From Enterococcaceae bacterium OF42-14pH9A (lineage in GTDB: Bacteria > Bacillota > Bacilli > Lactobacillales > Enterococcaceae): a stretch of 64,000 nt of DNA. How positions within the stretch are numbered: position 1 is the stretch's first letter; every line of letters starts with the position of its first letter. Positions 26,236 to 34,651 of the stretch are shown here, piece after piece. A program made the position numbers and the translations under genes. The notes below the pieces were generated by a model. It had not been told where the DNA came from. It ran no database searches and saw only the letters and a program-made list of their open reading frames with translations. The stretch spans positions 1,497,338 to 1,561,337 of the forward strand of contig JAQEYU010000001.1 of assembly GCA_027692465.1 (NCBI GenBank). The letters run 5' to 3'.

Positions 26236-26754
26236 TCATGGACGATAGAGTTGTTCGATTTTTTTCAAAGCTTCCGGATGAGGCGCTTTGGGGATGACTC
26301 TGGCAACATAAGTGACGCCGTCTTTTTCAAAGGTCAGGTTCGATTCGGAAATGTTCTCGTCATCGTAACGGGCGACAAAATCAGCGACGTATTCTTCCTG
26401 CATCCAGATGATGTCGATTTCTCTGGCAGCCAGCTGGTTGGCAAAGACCTGCTGGGATTGCGGGTCGTCCAGATTGCTGACTTCGACTTGGACCTGTTCT
26501 TTGCCTGTGGGCTGCAACAGATCGGTATATTCTTTTTCCAAGTCTGGCATGAGGGCCGCATCACGGTTTCCTTCAGTTATGATTTTGACATCGAGGATCA
26601 CATCAGTTCTTGAGGCGTAGCCGAAGTACACGAATAAAATGACTGCGACTGCTGCCAAGGCACCGATAAAATATTCTTTGTAGGCATACAAGAAATAGAC
26701 GGCTTTGTCTGTGCCTTGTTTTTTGGCGAGGGTTTCTTTGATAATGGGTTTCAT
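26236..26754 (-). CDS. Single-span membrane-anchored protein of unknown function (172 aa)
   Basis: A 172-residue protein. Its basic N-terminus is followed by one hydrophobic helix (about 28-46: FIGALAAVAVILFVYFGYA) and a soluble domain that should face outside. That domain has an alpha/beta pattern (VQVEVSNLDDPQSQQVF, AAREIDIIWMQEEYVADF) faintly like a lobe of a solute-binding protein, which is only an impression. ATG at 26754 with AAGGTGG. It is divergent from the DUF4430 lipoprotein; single gene. No named family recognised. Confidence 0.75.
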   Translation of the reverse strand: MKPIIKETLAKKQGTDKAVYFLYAYKEYFIGALAAVAVILFVYFGYASRTDVILDVKIITEGNRDAALMPDLEKEYTDLLQPTGKEQVQVEVSNLDDPQSQQVFANQLAAREIDIIWMQEEYVADFVARYDDENISESNLTFEKDGVTYVARVIPKAPHPEALKKIEQLYRP

Positions 26755-26976
26755 GGCGGACCACCTTGCTGTTTTTTGCGGATAAAAAAGCTCTTGTAAT
26801 CAGAATACTATACTGCAGACGGGATGTAAAAGAGAATCGGCTACGGTTGAATCCGGTTTCGACAAAGCCCTGGAAACCTTTGTCCTTGCAGCTGACGGCG
26901 CAGGCGGCAAGCCTAGGTGTTTTATTCAGGACCGGCGATAGTGACGGCCTCTTTCAAGAGATGGTGAACTGCGCAC

Positions 26977-27005
26977 TTTTCACAAGTTCTGCTTTTGGGT
27001 ACAAT
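26977..27005 (+). promoter_or_regulatory. Promoter of the DUF4430 lipoprotein
   Basis: -35 TTTTCA (26977-26982), 17 bp, -10 TACAAT (27000-27005), about 24 bp before the start codon. Confidence 0.5.
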
Positions 27006-27028
27006 GGGAGCAAAGGGGGAGATGGAAA

Positions 27029-27442
27029 ATGAAGAAAAAATGGCTGATTGCAGCTTCCGGTTTGTTCGTGGGTGCTGTTTTGGGGGCCTGCAGTACCGAC
27101 GGAGGCAGTCAAACGTCATCGACAAGTACGGGTGCGACGGCATCCACCAGCAGCGAAGTCCAAAAACTGTTGGTGACCATCGAGATTAAAGAAGACGGCA
27201 AAACAATCACTGAAAAGAAAGTTGATGTACCGGTGGGAACTTCAGTCTTTGATGCGTTAAAGGATAATTTTGAAATCAAGGACGACAACGGCTTTATCAC
27301 GGCAATCGACGGCAAAGCACAAGACGAGGCTGTCGGAAAATATTGGATGTACGATGTCAACGGGGCAGAAGCCACAGTGGGCGCAAAAGACTACACGCTC
27401 AATGACAAAGACACCGTAGTTTTTGAATTAAGCAGTATGTAG
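27029..27442 (+). CDS. DUF4430 domain lipoprotein
   Basis: A 137-residue lipoprotein with signal MKKKWLIAASGLFVGAVLGAC (lipobox LGAC, Cys21), a Ser/Thr-rich linker (22-45), and a DUF4430 domain (about 46-137) recognised by VPVGTSVFDALKDNF, GKYWMYDVNG and the final NDKDTVVFELS. The domain is related to the C-terminal domain of transcobalamin-like proteins and often accompanies ECF or other vitamin uptake systems; the ligand here is unknown. ATG at 27029 with AAAGGGGGAG. Single gene, terminator at 27610. Confidence 0.85.
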   Translation: MKKKWLIAASGLFVGAVLGACSTDGGSQTSSTSTGATASTSSEVQKLLVTIEIKEDGKTITEKKVDVPVGTSVFDALKDNFEIKDDNGFITAIDGKAQDEAVGKYWMYDVNGAEATVGAKDYTLNDKDTVVFELSSM

Positions 27443-27609
27443 TGAGCCATCCGGACTGTTGGCCTGGTGTCGAAAAGTTACAGAGGGCTCTTCAATCTGT
27501 CCCCCGGCATACAGCCGCCGGGTCACTCTCGCTGCAATCAGCCGGTACAGTTCAATTACGGCAGTGTTTGCCAAGTTGAGACGAAGCGGTAACCACCTGC
27601 CCAGGAAAC

Positions 27610-27654
27610 GCTCAGAAACAGACGAATGGCTCGTCTTGTTTCTGAGCTTTTTTT
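27610..27654 (+). terminator. Terminator after the DUF4430 gene
   Basis: GCTCAGAAAC and GTTTCTGAGC plus an inner GACGA/TCGTC pair, then seven T. The 167 nt between gene and terminator contain only short unsupported frames. Confidence 0.85.
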
Positions 27655-27751
27655 GCGAAGAACTCTTCAGTCGGTCGCAAATAACAAGGGTTTAAAGTTG
27701 CCGGATTGTCTTTTTCTCAGTAAAATGAAACTGAAGAGGGGCGTGGAGAAC

Positions 27752-28582
27752 TTGAAATTCAAATTGGGGCGGGAAACGCAGCTTGAAACAGTTGCGATCC
27801 GAGTGAAAAACCGTGACGATATGATCCGTTTTTATCGGGATATCATCGGTTTTACTTTAAAACGCGAAGAAAATGAACTGGCCATCATGGGCAACAGTGC
27901 TGCTAAAAACGAGAGTCTGTGGCTGGAGGAGAGCCCGCGGGCCGCTGACCATTTCGGCGAGGTAAAAAAACTGCGGCGGATCTCGCTGGTGATTCCGTCA
28001 GAAGCAGAGCTGGCAGATATTTTGTACCGTATCAAACGAGTGGGCTGTCCGATCATCGATGCCTTGTATGATGAAGGTGTGATGGGGATCTTGTTGGAAG
28101 ATCCGGAAGGCAATCAGCTGGAGTTGTATTACGGTGCCGCTCAGCAGTCTTTGTCAGGTGAGCCGGAACCGTTAGATCATGAAAAACTGCTGAAAAAAGC
28201 CAACGGAGAATTCTCGGTTTTGTCAGAAGGGGTCTTTTTTGACAAGTTGCATCTGAATACTGCGGCATTGGCAGAAGAAAGCCGATTTTTGGCGGATAGA
28301 CTGGGTTTTGAGGTACAGGACGAGTCAGACGGAATCCACGTTCTCAATGAAGGTCTGTTCCATGTCGGGCTCACAGAAGCTCAAGGTGGAACGGTGGAAC
28401 TGCCGACAGATAAGGTTCTGGGCTTGGATTTTCTGAAGTTCCGAGTGAGCGAAGAAGATATTACGGCTTTGGCTGCCCATCTGGAAGCGGCGGGACAAAG
28501 CTTTTACAAAGACAAACGAGGCAGTATCGTGACGGTCTATGACCCTACCGGTATCGAATGGTGGTTTGTTAAGAAAAAATAA
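27752..28582 (+). CDS. CppA-like VOC-fold protein (glyoxalase superfamily)
   Basis: A 276-residue protein made of two vicinal-oxygen-chelate halves. The first (about 5-125) carries LETVAIRVKNRDDMIRFYRD and LLEDPEGNQLELYYG; the second (about 150-276) carries FFDKLHLNTAALAE and the final VYDPTGIEWWFV. Streptococcal CppA has this arrangement and was first reported as a C3-cleaving factor; the biochemical role in other cocci is unproven. The start is uncertain. TTG at 27752, behind AGAGGGG, gives the natural MKFKLGRETQLETVA beginning; ATG at 27725 has no ribosome site. Confidence 0.85.
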   Translation: MKFKLGRETQLETVAIRVKNRDDMIRFYRDIIGFTLKREENELAIMGNSAAKNESLWLEESPRAADHFGEVKKLRRISLVIPSEAELADILYRIKRVGCPIIDALYDEGVMGILLEDPEGNQLELYYGAAQQSLSGEPEPLDHEKLLKKANGEFSVLSEGVFFDKLHLNTAALAEESRFLADRLGFEVQDESDGIHVLNEGLFHVGLTEAQGGTVELPTDKVLGLDFLKFRVSEEDITALAAHLEAAGQSFYKDKRGSIVTVYDPTGIEWWFVKKK

Positions 28583-28690
28583 CAGCGGAACTGTTGTCGA
28601 CAACGCGGCAGCAGTTTCTTTGTATCCGGTGAAGGATGGTAAGGCGGCAGATTTCGGACTATTCAGAGGAGAAGTAAAGGAGAGGGTTTC

Positions 28691-29725
28691 TTGTATCCAC
28701 AAACACAACAAATAATCACTGATAAACGTTTGCGGGGCGTCTATCCTGGTGTGGTCTACGGCTTTATCGACAACCGTGGCGAAGAGGTGCAGGCACAGGG
28801 GCTGGCCCAAATCTTTCCTCGCGAAGAGCAGATGACACCGGGCAAACGCTTTGATGTCGCTTCATTGACCAAGGTGGTTTGTACGACGATCGTGCTGCTC
28901 AAGCTGTGGGAAGCCGGCGAAATTGCCTGGGACCAGCCACTGCAACGGTATCTGCCGGAATTTAAACAGAATACGATCACTTTGCGGCATCTTTTGACCC
29001 ACACTTCGGATATTCAGACTTGGATTGCTGACCGGGATCGGCTGTCGGCAGCTGAACTGCGGGCGGCTTATCTGACGCTTGCGCCTGGGCCCGACTTGGG
29101 GCATAAGGTCCAATATACCGATGCCGGAACGATTTTACTGGGATTCATGTTGGAGGGGCTGTTCCACCAGCCGGTGATTGACGTTTTCCGTCAGGAGGTA
29201 TTGGAGCCGTTGGGGATGCAGCACAGCGGCTTTTTACCAAAAGAGGGCGAGCGAAAAGAGATCGTGCCGACTGAACGAGTCTCCCGCAGCCGCGTGTTGC
29301 GGGGAGTGACCCATGACCCGAAAGCCCGAGTTTTAGGCGCTCATGCCGGCAATGCCGGTTTATTCACGGATGTCGATGATTTGCTGATCTTTTGCCGGAT
29401 GCTTTTGGCAGAAGGCGCAGCTGCAGACGGTCGTCAGTTTTTGCAGCCGGAAACGCTGCTGATGCTGCTGCAAGATCAAACACTTGATGCCCGGGGACAG
29501 CGCAGTCTCGGTTGGGACTTGCGGGCAGGAGCGGCTGCTAGCGGCACACCGGCGCTGTTTCATACCGGCTATACCGGTACTTTTTTGTTGGCAGACATTG
29601 CAGCCGAAGAAGCTTTTGTGTTTCTGAGCAATCGAGTCCACCCGGCGGATCATCGGGCAGTCTACTTGAAAGAGCGGGATGAAATTATTGGTGTATACCA
29701 AAAAGAACGAGGCGCAAGGACCTGA
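28691..29725 (+). CDS. Serine hydrolase of the beta-lactamase/penicillin-binding-protein-like family
   Basis: A 344-residue class C beta-lactamase-fold protein. The nucleophile motif SxxK is SLTK (FDVASLTKVV, about Ser58), the second motif is YTDAG in place of YxN, and the third is HTGYTG in place of KTG. No signal peptide is visible, so the protein may stay in the cytoplasm, unlike true penicillin-binding proteins. Family members are D-aminopeptidases, esterases or unknown hydrolases; resistance is not implied. The start is TTG at 28691 with AAAGGAGAGGG. The start of manA's promoter lies immediately after the stop codon. Confidence 0.88.
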   Translation: MYPQTQQIITDKRLRGVYPGVVYGFIDNRGEEVQAQGLAQIFPREEQMTPGKRFDVASLTKVVCTTIVLLKLWEAGEIAWDQPLQRYLPEFKQNTITLRHLLTHTSDIQTWIADRDRLSAAELRAAYLTLAPGPDLGHKVQYTDAGTILLGFMLEGLFHQPVIDVFRQEVLEPLGMQHSGFLPKEGERKEIVPTERVSRSRVLRGVTHDPKARVLGAHAGNAGLFTDVDDLLIFCRMLLAEGAAADGRQFLQPETLLMLLQDQTLDARGQRSLGWDLRAGAAASGTPALFHTGYTGTFLLADIAAEEAFVFLSNRVHPADHRAVYLKERDEIIGVYQKERGART

Positions 29726-29730
29726 AAAAG

Positions 29731-29961
29731 TGTTATAATATTTCCGATCGTAATCAAGGGATGTCCGAAAACAACGATACCGGGTGAGGATGGTTCTACC
29801 GGCAGGATTTCGTGACTGCACGCTCGTGGATCCTATGAGTTGTGTTTTTACGTCGGGAGTACACAGGTAGGACCGCAAAATTCCGAAGTATTTTCAGATA
29901 ACCCTTGAAACGCTTGCGTTCTGTTGAAACAGGACGAATTTGAAAGGAGCCTTCCGCATAT
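29731..29961 (+). promoter_or_regulatory. manA promoter and long, apparently structured leader
   Basis: An extended -10 (TGTTATAAT, 29731-29739) gives a leader of about 215 nt. In it GGTTCTACC (from about 29794) can pair with GGTAGGACC (about 29869-29877), nine pairs with one wobble, enclosing AGGAT...ATCCT. An outer ATCGT/ACGAT pair precedes it, and a CTGTT-GAAA-CAG hairpin lies just before the ribosome site. This fits no riboswitch consensus that I know. A short frame MVLPAGFRD... lies inside but has a badly spaced ribosome site. Confidence 0.4.
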
Positions 29962-30915
29962 ATGGAACCATTATTTATGAAACCTGTTTTTCAAGAGAAA
30001 ATCTGGGGCGGGAACAAGCTGCACACCGTCTTCAATTTTGAGCTGCCTTCTGATAAGATTGGCGAAGACTGGGCGATCTCAGCGCATCCCCATGGTGTCA
30101 GTGTGATCGAAAACGGCGAATTTGCCGGTCAGCGTTTGGATGAGCTGTGGCAAGACCATCAGGAACTTTTCGGACAGCAGTCAGAGCCGGTCTTTCCGCT
30201 ATTGATCAAGATTCTGGACGCCGAAGATGATCTGTCCGTGCAGGTCCATCCTGACGATGCTTACGGGTTGAAACACGAAGGCGAACTGGGCAAGACGGAA
30301 TGCTGGTACATCATCGACGCTGAGCCGGGGGCAGAGATCATCTACGGTCATCATGCCAAAACCCGGGAAGAACTGGCAGCGATGATCAACGAAGGTCGCT
30401 GGGACGATCTGTTGACACGAGTGCCCGTGAAAAAGGGCGATTTCTATTATGTGCCATCCGGAACAATCCATGCGATCGGCAAAGGAATCATGATTTTGGA
30501 GACCCAACAGAGTTCCGACACGACTTATCGGGTATACGACTATGATCGCAAAGATGATCAGGGCAACCCGCGGGAATTGCACATTCAGCAATCCATCGAT
30601 GTAACGACGGTTCCGGCTCGAACACCGGAAACCAACGTGACTGAAGTCAAACACGGGGCCTCTTCCGTGGTAACTTACCTGAAGACGGATTTTTTCAATG
30701 TTTATGAATGGCAGGTCCGGGGCGCGTTGGATCTGAAGGCCGGCGCACCTTATACGTTGATGACAGTCATCGACGGCTTTGGTAAATTGATCGTCGACGG
30801 CCAGAGCTGGGACATGGCTAAAGGAACCAGCTGTATCATCCCCAACGGCATCAGCCAATGGCGGGTGGAAGGCGACTGCGATATCATCGCCTCCGAACCG
30901 GGTAATAAAGAATAA
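29962..30915 (+). CDS. manA: Mannose-6-phosphate isomerase, class I
   Basis: A 317-residue Zn-dependent enzyme interconverting mannose 6-phosphate and fructose 6-phosphate. Metal ligands are visible: Gln94 and His96 in VQVHPDDAYG, Glu113 in GKTECWY, and His170 in PSGTIHAIG. Length and layout match the short Firmicutes form (Bacillus ManA/Pmi). ATG at 29962 with GAAAGGAG. Single gene behind its own promoter and long leader, ending at a bidirectional terminator. Confidence 0.96.
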   Translation: MEPLFMKPVFQEKIWGGNKLHTVFNFELPSDKIGEDWAISAHPHGVSVIENGEFAGQRLDELWQDHQELFGQQSEPVFPLLIKILDAEDDLSVQVHPDDAYGLKHEGELGKTECWYIIDAEPGAEIIYGHHAKTREELAAMINEGRWDDLLTRVPVKKGDFYYVPSGTIHAIGKGIMILETQQSSDTTYRVYDYDRKDDQGNPRELHIQQSIDVTTVPARTPETNVTEVKHGASSVVTYLKTDFFNVYEWQVRGALDLKAGAPYTLMTVIDGFGKLIVDGQSWDMAKGTSCIIPNGISQWRVEGDCDIIASEPGNKE

Positions 30916-30923
30916 CGCTTCTC

Positions 30924-30971
30924 AAAAAGTCTCCGAACTGCCCATCAAATACGGCAGTTCGGAGACTTTTT
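30924..30971. terminator. Bidirectional terminator between manA and the 65-aa gene
   Basis: AAAAAGTCTCCGAACTGCC pairs perfectly with GGCAGTTCGGAGACTTTTT across a 10-nt loop; T-runs both ways between convergent genes. Confidence 0.92.
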
Positions 30972-31023
30972 CTGTTTTTCAAATCGAAAGTGATTGTGAC
31001 TGTCCAACTTACCGCAGCAAGAG

Positions 31024-31221
31024 TCATTCTTTCGGGGTCCCTTTTTTGGAGCGCGTCAAGATCAACATATAGTGGACAAAGGCGATGGCTGAAGCGATTG
31101 CCAAAGTCATGAACACCGGGTCCCAGCCGATTTCTCCTTTTGTGATCAGCTGATAAATCAGAAGGAAGGCCAAAGCAGCGAACAACAAGTAATACAGATA
31201 AGGCAGATACTTCATCTTCAT
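31024..31221 (-). CDS. Small two-helix membrane protein (65 aa)
   Basis: A 65-residue protein with two hydrophobic segments (about 5-25 and 36-54) and a basic tail SKKGTPKE. ATG at 31221 with AAAGGAGG. It shares a terminator with the convergent manA. No family recognised. It resembles the many small membrane proteins of unknown function in Lactobacillales. Confidence 0.75.
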   Translation of the reverse strand: MKMKYLPYLYYLLFAALAFLLIYQLITKGEIGWDPVFMTLAIASAIAFVHYMLILTRSKKGTPKE

Positions 31222-31459
31222 ATGAATCCTCCTTTCTGCTGGCGGAGCAGCTGACGAGTTCAGTGGGAAACAAAGTGTGATGGCGCTTTCTTCTCCCTTT
31301 CATTATATACGCTAACCCGTAAAAAAAGAAACGATGGCGTCCGGCGCAAAAAGCTCGGTACACGATCGTTTCTGTTAGAAGGGCAGCTTCCAAAGCAAGC
31401 GAGAGTCCTAAGAAGTTTCAGAAGCCGCACTGAGCTGCCGCCGGTATTTTCAGCCACCC

Positions 31460-32842
31460 TCAATGAGAAAGCTTCTCGAAGGAATTGTGCGGATTGTGAA
31501 AATAACGCAAGACGGCAATCAGGATCAAAAGGAGCAGAATCAGCAGAAAGGCTGCTGCCAGTTGCGAACCCAGAATCGTACCGCTGCGATAATCTGCAGC
31601 CCGTTGCTGGACCTGATTGATGATGGTTGCCGCGATAGCCGTGGACACTGCTCCCGAAAATTGCTGCAATGTATTGAAAATTGCATTGCCGTCGGTGTAC
31701 TGGGACTGGTCAATGGCATTCATTCCGGTAGTCATCATATTGCTGTAGGACAAACCGATGCCGATCATGTAAAAGACGTGGCCGGCGACAAAGCCTGCCA
31801 AGAGCGGCCAACGCAGCAAAAGGGTCAATGCCAGCCAGCCGAGCGCTGCCAAAAACAGCCCCGCAGTGATGGGTTTTTTCGCACCGATATTGTCCAACAG
31901 GCGGCCTGACAAAGGCGCCAGGATCGCACCGGTAGCTGCACCCGGCAGCATCATCAAACCGGCAACGAAGGCATCTTTGCCCATGACGATCTGTACATAG
32001 TTGGGCAGAATAAAACTGATTCCTAAAAGCAGGAATTGGCAGACGAGAAAGCCCGCCAGAAACAGTCGATAGCTGCCGTTTTTCAGAACCGCCAGCCGAA
32101 TAAGCGGATTTTTGGCGGTCCGAGAACGGCGGTAAAACAGCCAAAAGCCGCCAATTCCTACTGCTAAAGCTGCCAGTCCGGCCAGTGAGGCAATCTGATC
32201 CAAGAACAGCAGAAAGCCGCTGAACATCAGCCCGATTCCTGCCAAGCTGACCCAATCCATCGAGCCGCTTTTTACTACCGCAAGCTCAGGGATGGCCTTG
32301 AGTCCCAGGATCAAAGAAAGCACGAGCACTGGAATCAAAAATAAAAAGATGTAATTCCAGCCGGCAGTCGAGGTAAGGACACCGCCGTATGTAGGTCCGA
32401 TAGCCGGTGCAATAGAGGTGGTCAGGTTACCGACGCCGATCATCGCACCGCGTTTTTCCAGTGGTGAGTAGGTCAAAATAATGTGGAACATCAAAGGCAG
32501 GGCAATTCCGGTACTGATACCCTGCGCCAGTCGGCCCAGAAGCAGGATCGCAAAGCTGGGGGACAGAAAGTCAATCACCAAACCGGCGATGAAAAACAGA
32601 TTGGCTGCCAAAAACAACCGCCGCAGCGAAAAATTTTTCAGCAGATACGTGGATAACGGGACGATTACAGAAATCACTAAAAGATAGATGGTGGTGACCC
32701 ATTGGACTTGGCCGGTGGTGATCCGGAACTCGGTAATCAGTGTCGGAAAGGTGACATTCATAGCTGTTTCGATCAAGACGCCGGCAAAGGACATGATGCC
32801 GGTAGCTAGGACTGCCAGGAGTAAGTGTGGTTTTTTGTTCAT
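31460..32842 (-). CDS. MFS multidrug exporter, DHA2 (14-helix) family
   Basis: A 460-residue proton-driven exporter of the EmrB/QacA/LmrB type. Motif C (GPTYGGVL) follows GNLTTSIAPAI in helix 5, and 12-14 hydrophobic segments span the chain, with NVTFPTLITEF in the first helix pair typical of DHA2 members. It would expel lipophilic drugs or other toxic compounds; the substrate is unknown. I chose ATG at 32842 with GGAAG eight bases upstream over GTG at 32851. Upstream lie a promoter, a strong terminator hairpin and a 22-codon leader ORF ending 15 nt before the gene, which strongly suggests attenuation control. Confidence 0.92.
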   Translation of the reverse strand: MNKKPHLLLAVLATGIMSFAGVLIETAMNVTFPTLITEFRITTGQVQWVTTIYLLVISVIVPLSTYLLKNFSLRRLFLAANLFFIAGLVIDFLSPSFAILLLGRLAQGISTGIALPLMFHIILTYSPLEKRGAMIGVGNLTTSIAPAIGPTYGGVLTSTAGWNYIFLFLIPVLVLSLILGLKAIPELAVVKSGSMDWVSLAGIGLMFSGFLLFLDQIASLAGLAALAVGIGGFWLFYRRSRTAKNPLIRLAVLKNGSYRLFLAGFLVCQFLLLGISFILPNYVQIVMGKDAFVAGLMMLPGAATGAILAPLSGRLLDNIGAKKPITAGLFLAALGWLALTLLLRWPLLAGFVAGHVFYMIGIGLSYSNMMTTGMNAIDQSQYTDGNAIFNTLQQFSGAVSTAIAATIINQVQQRAADYRSGTILGSQLAAAFLLILLLLILIAVLRYFHNPHNSFEKLSH

Positions 32843-32857
32843 CAGTTTCACTTCCGT

Positions 32858-32926
32858 TTATTGGATTTCGTACGTTCGCCTTGGTGAATCAAGGACAAAA
32901 AAAGAGAGAGAGGTTTCTATTTTCAT
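32858..32926 (-). CDS. 22-residue leader ORF overlapping the attenuator of the MFS exporter
   Basis: ATG at 32926 sits in the loop of the leader terminator, and its GAGAGG ribosome site forms part of the stem. The frame encodes MKIETSLSFF... and stops 15 nt before the exporter start. Translation would melt the terminator and could also couple to exporter translation. There is no homology to report; its reality rests on the arrangement. Confidence 0.45.
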   Translation of the reverse strand: MKIETSLSFFVLDSPRRTYEIQ

Positions 32927-32944
32927 AGAAACCGCCTCTCTCTC
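32897..32944 (-). terminator. Intrinsic terminator in the MFS exporter leader (attenuator)
   Basis: On the minus strand GAGAGAGGCGGTTTCTAT pairs with ATAGAAACC-CTCTCTC around a 4-nt loop, followed by seven T. It lies about 50 nt downstream of a promoter and 55 nt upstream of the exporter start, so it cannot be only the lacI/malR terminator. Confidence 0.85.
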
Positions 32945-32992
32945 GACAGCGCCTCGAGTCCGAGGGCTGTTATCTGTACGATTACGTCTGCT

Positions 32993-33021
32993 ATTCTATT
33001 CGATTTTTTTCGGCCGGTCAA
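32993..33021 (-). promoter_or_regulatory. Promoter of the MFS exporter leader
   Basis: Minus-strand -35 TTGACC (33016-33021), 17-bp spacer, -10 TAGAAT (32993-32998). Between it and the attenuator lies a CCTCG/CGAGG mini-hairpin. The 130 nt between it and the malR-type stop hold no gene. Confidence 0.65.
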
Positions 33022-33152
33022 GAATGAGCCTTCATTTTTTTGAAAACTTTCCGAAAAAAGGGTCCTTTCGCAAAAGAAGGAGGACGGGAAGTACAGCTGT
33101 CTTCAGTACCACAAACACCCGACGACCGCCGAAGGGCAGTGCCGGGTATCGA

Positions 33153-34169
33153 TCAGGCTTCTTCGTTTTGAATAACAGTCTCGCGGACGATCAGTTTATG
33201 GGGCACGATAACTTTGATGCCGTCTGTGAGCTGATGGTTAATCTGATCCATCAGTTTTTGAGTCGCCAGTTTTCCCAACCGGGCTACATCCACATCGATG
33301 CTGGTAATATACGGATGAGTCAAGGTGGAGAAAATCGAGTTGTTGAAGCTGATGACTGACAGGTCGTCAGGCACTTTATAGCCGTACATATTAGCCAACT
33401 GCATGATGCGGACCGCGAATAAATCATCGATCACGACTAGCGCGGTAGGCCGATCTTTTTTCAAGATTTCTTCAAAAAAGACGAAATCTGCCGGCTCTTC
33501 GAATTTGACAGCCGGATAGGTGGGCAGTCCCGCCATCATCAAGGCTTTCTGATAGCCGAAATAGCGCTCAAAGTAGAGGTTTTCCCGGGTAGTATTGGTG
33601 GCGAACAGGATCCGTTTATGGCCCCGCTGAATCAGGAATTCGGCGGCTTGTTTACCCAACAGCTGGTTGTCATTGTCCACGAAGACGATCTTTTCTTCGT
33701 GTTTGTAGGGCTGCCCGATCAAAGTGAAGGGGATCTGATTGGTGAACAAGTAATCTATGACCGGATCATGGTTGTCGGAATAAGTCAAAATGAAACCGTC
33801 CACCTGTTTTTGCAGGTGCATCCGCGTGACATTGGCCAGCAAGGTTTCAAAATCCGGCGCCGAGGCGACTGCTACCGACATTTGGAACAGGCTGGCTTGT
33901 TCATTGATGGCTTCAATTGTTTCCAGATAAAAAGGGTTGCCCAGTCGTTCTTTGGTGTTCAACGGCGGCAGAATGACCCCGATAGAACTGGCCTGCTGCT
34001 TACCCAGGTTACGGGCGGTAACGTTGGGGACATAGCCCATTTCTTCCATCACTTTGCGGACCTTGCGCTTGGTATCATCAGAGATGCTGGGGTGGTCGTT
34101 GATCACCCGGGAGACAGTGGAAGTTGCCACGCCGGCTTTTTTAGCGACATCTTTGACAGTGATGCTCAT
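33153..34169 (-). CDS. LacI-family regulator, MalR-type
   Basis: A 338-residue repressor. Its helix-turn-helix VKDVAKKAGVATSTVSRVIN and hinge (NLGKQQASSIGVILPPL) are followed by an effector domain (QRGHKRILFATNTT, IDDLFAVRIMQLANMYG, SVISFNNS) closely resembling MalR of maltose/maltodextrin loci. ATG at 34169 with AAGAGGTG. It lies downstream of the GH65 phosphorylase on the same strand, and the operator GCAATCGATTGC in the phosphorylase promoter is the likely target. A GC-rich hairpin followed by TTTTTT (34227-34262) precedes the gene and could reduce read-through into it. Confidence 0.93.
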   Translation of the reverse strand: MSITVKDVAKKAGVATSTVSRVINDHPSISDDTKRKVRKVMEEMGYVPNVTARNLGKQQASSIGVILPPLNTKERLGNPFYLETIEAINEQASLFQMSVAVASAPDFETLLANVTRMHLQKQVDGFILTYSDNHDPVIDYLFTNQIPFTLIGQPYKHEEKIVFVDNDNQLLGKQAAEFLIQRGHKRILFATNTTRENLYFERYFGYQKALMMAGLPTYPAVKFEEPADFVFFEEILKKDRPTALVVIDDLFAVRIMQLANMYGYKVPDDLSVISFNNSIFSTLTHPYITSIDVDVARLGKLATQKLMDQINHQLTDGIKVIVPHKLIVRETVIQNEEA

Positions 34170-34289
34170 GAAACTTCACCTCTTTTCAACGTGTTACTGA
34201 AATCTCCTGCCACAACAGCAGGTGCGTAAAAAACGGCTCGGCCGCTCAAAGGGCCATGAGGGCGTTTTCTCCCGGAAACTCTTTTAATA

Positions 34290-34441
34290 ATAGCAAAATC
34301 ACTCGGCAGATACTACCGACTGGCAGAAATAATCTTTTGCGGCTGCCAATACGTGGTTTACGATGGCAGAAAACCTGCTTAGCCAAAGACCTTGGCGGCA
34401 GTTGGTAAAAATAGTGCGGGTTAGAGCGTATCTGAAAACGC
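34290..34441. repeat. Divergent relative of the MITE-like element (tentative copy 4)
   Basis: CTTTTGCGGCTGCC, GTTTACGATGGC and TAGCCAAAGACC parallel segments of the copy at 61296 in order, and an end-like GAGCGTATCTGAAAACGC is at 34424-34441. Similarity is patchy, so this may be a decayed or rearranged copy. Confidence 0.35.
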
Positions 34442-34470
34442 AGGAGGTCAGATCGGAGAGCCTTCTGGAA

Positions 34471-34522
34471 CTTTTCGGCACTCGACCGATTACTTTATTT
34501 CGAGTCCAGATGAAATACTAGG
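34471..34522. repeat. Short dispersed repeat B, copy 1
   Basis: About 52 bp, from CTTTTCGGCACTCGACCGATT to GATGAAATACTAG, nearly matching 38478-38531. No gene lies in 34170-34651. Besides repeats A and B it holds a GCTGCCGCTCCC/GGGAGCGGCAGC hairpin (34593-34645) just after the phosphorylase stop, without a T-run. Confidence 0.6.
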
Positions 34523-34651
34523 CTGTAAAGGCAGCTGTGGGGCTGTTTACAGCTGGAAACTCCGCGAAAGAAACCGCCTTCAATTTCAAGTCGCAGCTGC
34601 CGCTCCCTTTTTCGGCAGGCAGCAGAAAGAGGGGAGCGGCAGCTCATGTTA

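Noticed and set aside
32688..33359. 223-codon plus-strand frame opposite the MFS leader and regulator
   Set aside because: Antisense to well-supported genes and regulatory hairpins; no ribosome site.
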